Part shown: positions 1 to 5,732 of the stretch, piece by piece
Layout: each line of letters opens with the position of its first letter
Position numbering within the stretch: position 1 is the first letter of the stretch
Assembly (NCBI GenBank): GCA_014381385.1
Contig: JACNLR010000178.1
Coordinates: forward strand, 1-5,732
Direction: 5' to 3'
DNA length: 5,732 nt
Source of the DNA: Planctomycetota bacterium
GTDB taxonomy: Bacteria > Planctomycetota > Phycisphaerae > Phycisphaerales > SM1A02
Made by a program: the position numbers and the translations under genes
Notes under the pieces: model-generated
Seen by the model: only the letters and a program-made list of their open reading frames with translations
Told to the model about the DNA's origin: nothing
The model's database searches: none

Positions 1-1643
<1,643 letters not shown>

Positions 1644-1659
1644 TCAAGGTATACCTCTT

Positions 1660-2022
1660 ATGGCTGACCAATCATTACTGCAAGTTTTTGAACGAGACGG
1701 GGTCACAAACGTTGAGTTCGTTGAGAGCAATATTCTAGATGAGGTATGTATTCGCCGAATTGGAGACGAAATTACAACTATTATTGATCGCAAGGGTCAA
1801 CCCCGGTTGATTTTAAACTTTCAAAATGTAAGTGCACTCTCTTCTTCTGCTCTGGGTATGCTTATTACACTGAATACTAAAATTGGTGACAAGAAGGGCA
1901 AACTTGCACTTGCATGTATCAAGGGACCAATTGTAGATGTATTTAGAATTACAAAGTTAGACCAAGCGTTTGAAATGCATGACTCTATGGCATCGGCGCT
2001 TACTTCTCTGCGTGTATACTAA
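1660..2022 (+). CDS. STAS-domain anti-sigma-factor antagonist (RsbV/SpoIIAA-like)
   Basis: This small cytoplasmic protein of 120 residues is a single STAS domain. In the known partner-switching scheme, the unphosphorylated antagonist binds the anti-sigma kinase and frees the kinase's target; phosphorylation by the kinase turns it off. The sequence shows RDGVTNVEFVESNILDE, the strand PRLILNFQNV, then ALSSSALGML, which aligns without gaps with the FMDSSGLGVL phosphorylation loop of SpoIIAA. Ser62 (codon 1843-1845) is the expected phosphoserine; the preceding Asp of SpoIIAA is replaced by Ser. The C-terminal FRITKLDQAFEMHDS helix is also typical. I chose ATG 1660 because the domain starts right after it, the length then fits the family, and AAGG (1646-1649) lies upstream. 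An earlier in-frame ATG (1612) would overlap the secretin end and add 16 residues resembling nothing in the family. The gap to the secretin stop is 16 bp, which suggests cotranscription. Confidence 0.93.
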   Translation: MADQSLLQVFERDGVTNVEFVESNILDEVCIRRIGDEITTIIDRKGQPRLILNFQNVSALSSSALGMLITLNTKIGDKKGKLALACIKGPIVDVFRITKLDQAFEMHDSMASALTSLRVY

Positions 2023-2027
2023 AATCT

Positions 2028-2036
2028 AAGGGGGGG
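2028..2036 (+). promoter_or_regulatory. Possible displaced Shine-Dalgarno / G7 run ahead of the kinase gene
   Basis: AAGGGGGGG just after the STAS stop is the only strongly purine-rich, G-rich stretch in the 37-bp gap. It ends 23 nt before the GTG chosen for the kinase, too far for standard ribosome positioning. A weaker AAGAG (2044-2048) has more usual spacing. The homopolymer could be a ribosome-loading site or simply chance. Confidence 0.2.
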
Positions 2037-2059
2037 TTGTTCTAAGAGCATCCCAGTGA

Positions 2060-2503
2060 GTGGGGTCTGGAGTAGGCATCAACGAAAAACACATAAAAAA
2101 TGAATACCACTCGCGTGTTATTCAAGGAACGCGTGATGAGTTTGATGAAATCCAACACACTATTCTTTCATTGATGGGGTCGCTCTCTTACGTAGAACAC
2201 GATGTGTTTGCAGTACGAATCTCCCTTGAAGAAGCTCTTGCCAATGCCCTCCTTCACGGGCATCAGGGGGATGAGGTGCATCCTATCGAAGTTACTTGGA
2301 AAGTAACAGATGCGCAAGTCGACATTACTGTTACCGACCAAGGCAGGGGCTATGACCCTATTACAATTCCAGATCCAACGGCTGATGAGAACCTAACGCT
2401 TCCATCCGGTAGGGGGCTTGCGATGATGCGAGCATTCATGGATAGCGTTGAAGTCAACGAGCAAGGGAACAAAGTCGCCATGTCCAGAGCAAAGAGACTG
2501 TAA
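2060..2503 (+). CDS. Anti-sigma factor / serine kinase, HATPase_c (GHKL) family (RsbW/SpoIIAB-like)
   Basis: In known systems this kinase holds a sigma factor or other target inactive and phosphorylates its STAS antagonist with ATP, in the cytoplasm. All three ATP-binding boxes are visible. The N box is EEALANALLHG (residues 57-67, Asn62 as Mg2+-coordinating residue). The G1 box is DQGRGYDP (93-100). The G2 box is GRGLAMMRAF (117-126), preceded by PDPTADENLTLPS as the ATP-lid region. At 147 residues it is a stand-alone kinase domain of normal length, with no sensor or receiver domain. The start is awkward: an in-frame TGA at 2057-2059 sits directly before GTG 2060 and no ATG exists upstream of the conserved domain, so GTG 2060 is the best choice, with poor ribosome-site support. 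It follows the STAS gene by 37 bp, and the two are almost certainly partners. The target could be a sigma factor encoded elsewhere or a non-sigma protein. Confidence 0.92.
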   Translation: MGSGVGINEKHIKNEYHSRVIQGTRDEFDEIQHTILSLMGSLSYVEHDVFAVRISLEEALANALLHGHQGDEVHPIEVTWKVTDAQVDITVTDQGRGYDPITIPDPTADENLTLPSGRGLAMMRAFMDSVEVNEQGNKVAMSRAKRL

Positions 2504-2543
2504 CGAAGACTCAACGGGGGCAGATCAATTTCACTGACTTACA

Positions 2544-2588
2544 GATAGAAAAAAACAGCATCAATGTTGATGCTGTTTTTTTTCTATC
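2544..2588. terminator. Bidirectional Rho-independent terminator between convergent genes
   Basis: The core stem CAGCATCA/TGATGCTG closes on a 4-nt loop (2564-2567). It is flanked by A7 (2549-2555) on the left and T8 (2576-2583) on the right, so transcripts in either direction end in a hairpin plus U-tract. Outside these tracts, GATAG (2544-2548) and CTATC (2584-2588) are also complementary, giving a near-perfect 45-bp palindrome with one extra T. It lies 40 bp after the kinase stop and 16 bp from the stop of the minus-strand gene, the right place to end both units. The remaining sequence between 2504 and 2604 shows nothing else recognisable. Confidence 0.9.
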
Positions 2589-2604
2589 GGTTGTACGTAA
2601 ACTC

Positions 2605-5600
2605 TTACGGTACAGGTATCGTGAGTCCGCCTTCACTGATCAAGATACGGTCGTAGTAGATTGGCCATGGATTATTAGGCCCGCCGTTTGGACTGCTTAT
2701 GTCTTGTGTGATTACTCGCAAGTGAAATTCAAACGTAGCTGGGTCAACGAAACTATTCGCACGTTCGACTGTAACTACTCCGGGAGTAGTTGAGCCAATC
2801 GGTAGAATTGCAGTTGCAGCAGCTTGACGCCACATGTTTTGGTAAAAGTCCCACATGTAAAATTGCGAGAACAAACGAGACGCTTGCGAAGGGAGGTGGG
2901 TTACATCGATATTGATAGTACCGGATGCTGGAATCCGTTCGAAATTGCCCGATAAGTAGATGTCAGTCGTTTTACCGGTACCTCGATAAGAAACCGAGCC
3001 GCCTGGAACAGTTCCGGGGACTGGATAATCGCTGTGCGCTTCTGTTTCTTCTGGATCAACAGTGAAGAAATTATCGTCGATTAAACTTAGTGATTCGTTT
3101 ATTCCATCAAGGTGTTCACCTCGAATGACAATGATTTCATCAATATTCGGCGTTTCGTAGATCGGATTTGTCGTTACGTTTTGCATACTGTCCCTTGGAT
3201 TAAGGAACATGCCTGTGAGGTACCCTCCGCCTGGGGCATCACAGAAATCCCATGTGAAGGAGTCCCCTTGCCCACAGTCGGATGCTAGTTCAACTTCTGT
3301 GTCCACGGGTCTTGCGATGAAACGTTGATTTCCATCCTTATCGGTGCCACCGTATACGCCACCACCAAGGAGCCATCTTGCCATAGGAGGCCCCATTGGG
3401 AGATTGTAGAATTGTTTCGTGAACCCTTGTAGAATTGCAAGTGAGCCCGCTGCTTGCGCAGCAGCTGCACCAGTATTTCCAAAACCGTTTGTGTACGAAC
3501 GGCGATTTACTTCATCTGCATCCGTTGGGTCGTCGTAAAGCGTTGTGTAATACCCAAGGAAGTTGGTACGAAGAGGCCCTTTGCCACAAGTAACTACGCC
3601 TGTACCCCAACCCGAAACGGCCACATCAGTCATGCTCTGAGCACCGCCAGTGTAATTGGAGCCTCGTACACTGTCCGCCCATCGCTTGTACGGCGTACCA
3701 GGAGTGACAGCCGTAGCTACAATTGCGTTTTGATCTGTGAATACCATGCCAAGAAGGTCTACTGCAGCAACGCCAGGATCTCCATCGCCAGCGCGAATGA
3801 CAACGCAAATACCAAGGTCCGTTGCTACCTGCATCAGGTCATTTACGATGGGATCAAAATTTAGATTTGGAGTAACGGCATTTATGCCATACCCTCGATA
3901 AGCAGCACAGATGATGTCGCCTTGCTCAAGTGTGGACATCGCGTTTTCCCAAGCATCTCGAAGTCTTCCACCATGTTCTTGCGATTTGAGGGGAAAGAAA
4001 TACAACTCGGCATCTGGAGCCATGCCAATCGCCCCAATATTGCCCGCAAGTCGATTGGCAGCACTAACGCCGGGCCCTGAGTTTGGTCCCCAACTTGCAC
4101 CGATGACGCCTAGGACAGCCGAACCATGGTCAGCAGAGCGTTGGAAGTTTTCCGTTTCGTCAAAGACTAATGTCAATGGATCGTGCCCTGTTTCTATGCC
4201 TTCAAGGATTACATGTTCCAAATCTTCGTGCATATTTCCAGGTGCAACATGTGCGGACCAATCGATGACAGCAACTTTTACGTTGTTTCCGTATGCACCG
4301 TTCACGCCACCATTTTCAGCAACCCAGAAGTCGCCAAGACCATACGCGCCGCTGAAACGTTGCGTAGTGCCGCCGCCGAAACTTCCCGGATTCTCAATTT
4401 GAGGAAACAGGTCAATGCCATTCCCGCCAAAACCCATACCGATTCCGGTATAATTGACACCAGCAGCAGGATTGTCCTTATTTCCGCTTGAAGCCATGAG
4501 TGGTGAGTACGTATTGAGACCAGTTTGCGCTCCGCCCATAGGCCAAGAGAGTAACTGGTTGAGTTGATGGTATCGTAACTCGTCCGCAATAAGTTCAATT
4601 TCCCATGGGGGGAGAATGGGCAATGGATTTGGTTGTATTGCAGTACTTGCAAATTGCCATGGAATTTCGACCTCGGACATCCAAGCCATAAGCCCCATTG
4701 CTGCAAAGTCAGGCGTTGTACTTTCCCGTGTATACGTAGGCCAACCATCTGGCGGGGGGAAGCCAAAAGTTGTCGTAGCGAAAATCACCGCATCAATGTT
4801 AAATACATCTGTGAGTGGTTGGGTGCCAACAGCACTCGCTGCAGTGGTGTTGTATTCGCCTTCAGCACTAGCAACCCAGCCAATGGCTGCGCCAGCGAGC
4901 GCTATTTTGGCAGACAAAGTAAGAAGCGTGTCTGCAGGGTCCAGCAGAATATCTACATCAGCGGTTGGTGGGCCTCCAGCCCAGCTACCGTTTACATACC
5001 CAAGGAAGTACTTTCCGGGAACGGTATAGTTCGGTGGGGGATTTATGGATGCAGCGTCAAAGTACATGATCGCAGAACGAGCAGATGTAGTGCCGCCCGT
5101 TCCATCGTTTGTGATGTTCAGCGTCGAAGCGAGATTATCCATATCAATCCTTGGCTGTACGAGTATAGGTGCTTGGTTTGGCCCAAAGGGTTGACCTGCA
5201 TCGAGTGGGTTCAAGTTTAACCCCGCACCACGAAGACAAGATTCGCCGCCAAAGTCAACGCGGAACATTGCTGAGTTTGCGTAATTTGCACAGATAGTTC
5301 CCCACGGGTTTGTTTCACAATAGGGGACTTCTGTAGTAATATCTACGCAACAAGTTGAATCTTGGTAGACATTTGTGCCAGCGTTGGTTGGCGCGCCAGT
5401 GATTACGATGAAATCACCATTGCCGTTGATTTGTCCGTCTGTATCGCAGCAGCCGATGGGGAAAGGTGCAGCTTGAGCACGCTCGGGTTGGAATGAGGAG
5501 CTCATTGTTTGGTCAAGGTAGCAATCGCCCGTAAAGTAGGAGATATAATCGCCAAAAGCAGCACAATCATCGTAATCTGCGAACAATGGACCACCGCCGA

Positions 5601-5732
5601 GTCCAGCAGGACAATCTGTTTGGCTTTCACCACACGGGGCCGGTGGCTGATTTTGATTCAAACCGAGGTAGATTCCATTTAAATCAGTACAATCAGTTTC
5701 ATTCGCTACAGCTGTACACCCAGTAAGAAGGC
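2605..5732 (-). CDS. Very large exported Cys-rich protein with a degenerate subtilisin-like (S8) domain, N-terminus outside the window
   Basis: At least 1041 residues are visible. The frame has no stop up to the right edge; a TTG at 5661-5659 could be read as a start, but the cysteine module runs through it, so the real start and any signal peptide lie beyond the window. Residues below count from the first complete codon (5730-5728). Residues 4-165 are Cys-rich, with 13 cysteines and two kinds of planctomycete-type module. About 169-478 is unrecognised. About 484-773 is a subtilase fold: Asp490 in VAVIDW...HEDL, His535 in DHGSAVLG, an AGDGD segment at the oxyanion site and FGNTGAAAAQAAG at the serine site. 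The last two lack Asn and Ser, so proteolysis is not expected. About 860-1041 is probably a beta-sandwich (IDEIIVIRG, FYMWDFYQNMW, FVDPATFEFHLRV). No C-terminal membrane anchor or sorting tail is seen. The cysteines suggest a secreted or surface protein; its role is unknown, perhaps binding or adhesion. It converges on the operon and is transcribed separately. Confidence 0.9.
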   Translation of the reverse strand, partial: LLTGCTAVANETDCTDLNGIYLGLNQNQPPAPCGESQTDCPAGLGGGPLFADYDDCAAFGDYISYFTGDCYLDQTMSSSFQPERAQAAPFPIGCCDTDGQINGNGDFIVITGAPTNAGTNVYQDSTCCVDITTEVPYCETNPWGTICANYANSAMFRVDFGGESCLRGAGLNLNPLDAGQPFGPNQAPILVQPRIDMDNLASTLNITNDGTGGTTSARSAIMYFDAASINPPPNYTVPGKYFLGYVNGSWAGGPPTADVDILLDPADTLLTLSAKIALAGAAIGWVASAEGEYNTTAASAVGTQPLTDVFNIDAVIFATTTFGFPPPDGWPTYTRESTTPDFAAMGLMAWMSEVEIPWQFASTAIQPNPLPILPPWEIELIADELRYHQLNQLLSWPMGGAQTGLNTYSPLMASSGNKDNPAAGVNYTGIGMGFGGNGIDLFPQIENPGSFGGGTTQRFSGAYGLGDFWVAENGGVNGAYGNNVKVAVIDWSAHVAPGNMHEDLEHVILEGIETGHDPLTLVFDETENFQRSADHGSAVLGVIGASWGPNSGPGVSAANRLAGNIGAIGMAPDAELYFFPLKSQEHGGRLRDAWENAMSTLEQGDIICAAYRGYGINAVTPNLNFDPIVNDLMQVATDLGICVVIRAGDGDPGVAAVDLLGMVFTDQNAIVATAVTPGTPYKRWADSVRGSNYTGGAQSMTDVAVSGWGTGVVTCGKGPLRTNFLGYYTTLYDDPTDADEVNRRSYTNGFGNTGAAAAQAAGSLAILQGFTKQFYNLPMGPPMARWLLGGGVYGGTDKDGNQRFIARPVDTEVELASDCGQGDSFTWDFCDAPGGGYLTGMFLNPRDSMQNVTTNPIYETPNIDEIIVIRGEHLDGINESLSLIDDNFFTVDPEETEAHSDYPVPGTVPGGSVSYRGTGKTTDIYLSGNFERIPASGTINIDVTHLPSQASRLFSQFYMWDFYQNMWRQAAATAILPIGSTTPGVVTVERANSFVDPATFEFHLRVITQDISSPNGGPNNPWPIYYDRILISEGGLTIPVP
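2620..3153 (-). other. C-terminal probable beta-sandwich domain(s)
   Basis: The last 180 or so residues alternate hydrophobic and polar residues in strand-like blocks: IDEIIVIRG, KTTDIYLSGNFERI, GTINIDVTHL, RLFSQFYMWDFYQNMWRQ, PGVVTVERAN, FVDPATFEFHLRVITQ and YYDRILIS. The order 'strand - W.F..N.W - FVDPAT.E..LRV' is like C-terminal modules I recall from other planctomycete exported proteins, which may bind ligands or help anchoring. There is no transmembrane segment after it. Domain identity is inferred from pattern only. Confidence 0.4.
3412..4281 (-). other. Degenerate peptidase S8 (subtilisin-like) domain
   Basis: Subtilases use an Asp-His-Ser triad plus an oxyanion Asn. Here the Asp motif is intact (codon 4263-4261, followed by HEDL), and so is the His motif (codon 4128-4126, HGSAV in place of HGTxV). 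The usual AAGN is RAGD (Asp codon 3786-3784). The usual F-S-G-T-S-x-A-x-P-x-x-A-G aligns without gaps to FGNTGAAAAQAAG, putting Gly (GGT, 3471-3469) at the Ser position. Secondary landmarks of an S8 fold are present, including GAIGMAPDAELYF before the middle helix and VAVSGWGTGVVT before the Ser site. The fold call is firm; the loss of activity is inferred from the residues. Confidence 0.85.
5275..5358 (-). other. CC...PYC...W..IC Cys motif
   Basis: The segment CCVDITTEVPYC followed by ETNPWGTICANYA resembles a planctomycete motif of the type CCxxVCxxDPYCCxxxWDxxCxxxA. Four of the usual cysteines are kept, as are the central PYC, the Trp and the IC; others are changed to Ile and Glu. It supports extracellular location and the phylum assignment. 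Whether it is a stable domain alone is unknown. Confidence 0.55.
5632..5721 (-). other. Short Cys module of planctomycete exported-protein type (first visible copy)
   Basis: The spacing C-x8-C-T-x-L-x-G-x-Y-x-G and then a further Cys (GCTAVANETDCTDLNGIYLG ... PAPC) matches a small disulfide-rich module I recall as frequent, often repeated, in exported proteins of Phycisphaerae. The module spans the TTG at 5661-5659, which is why that codon is rejected as the start. Further cysteines follow at DCPAG, DDCAAF and GDCYLD. The family comparison is from memory; the spacing is directly visible. Confidence 0.55.

Noticed and set aside
3285..5220. Several 60-195-codon open frames on both strands within the large minus-strand gene.
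   Set aside because: They overlap a continuous, domain-bearing frame, have no recognisable motifs or ribosome sites, and look like chance frames.
5398..5450. CDTDGQINGNGD resembles a dockerin or EF-hand calcium loop.
   Set aside because: The Asp/Asn spacing is not a good fit to either loop and there is no second copy; it is more likely a loop after the CC pair.
5716..5730. LLTGC at the visible N-terminal edge looks like a lipoprotein lipobox.
   Set aside because: The same Cys fits the first position of the repeated Cys module (C-x8-C-T-x-L-x-G-x-Y), and the hydrophobic stretch a lipobox needs is not visible. It remains possible, but only sequence beyond the window can decide.

Overview
The window most likely comes from a Planctomycetota bacterium of moderate GC, probably class Phycisphaerae. 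Three things point there. The large minus-strand protein carries short cysteine-rich modules (C-x8-C-T-x-L-x-G-x-Y followed by C, and CC...PYC...W..IC) that I associate with exported planctomycete proteins. The secretin belongs to a type with a glycine-rich linker, a QFLDD..VD...EATQAD core and a VPDKGTALLGG signature. The two small signalling genes resemble the STAS/HATPase pairs common in that phylum. The assignment rests on protein character, not on rRNA or a database search.

Plus strand, 1-2503: three genes in a row with short gaps (16 and 37 bp) form a likely operon. First is the C-terminal bulk of an outer-membrane secretin (5' end outside the window) with a 40-residue glycine tract encoded partly by ten perfect GGC repeats. 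Next is a 120-residue STAS-domain anti-sigma-factor antagonist (RsbV/SpoIIAA-like) that keeps the serine expected to be phosphorylated. Last is a 147-residue GHKL-ATPase anti-sigma factor / serine kinase (RsbW/SpoIIAB-like) with complete N, G1 and G2 boxes. Together the last two are the switching half of a partner-switching module. No sigma factor and no PP2C phosphatase are visible.

Intergenic, 2504-2604: the only clear feature is a near-perfect 45-bp palindrome with A7/T8 tracts, a bidirectional intrinsic terminator between convergent transcription units.

Minus strand, 2605-5732: one very long secreted-type protein, still open at the right edge of the window (at least 1041 residues visible, real start not seen). 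Layout from its N-terminus: cysteine-rich modules, a long region I do not recognise, a subtilisin-like (S8) fold, and a C-terminal probable beta-sandwich. The S8 fold keeps the Asp and His motifs, but glycine stands at the catalytic serine position and aspartate at the oxyanion asparagine position, so it is probably a pseudoprotease. It is transcribed toward the operon and nothing in the window ties it functionally to those genes.

The most interesting points are the predicted dead subtilase, the physical coupling of a secretin to a partner-switching pair, and the repeat-encoded polyglycine linker in the secretin.
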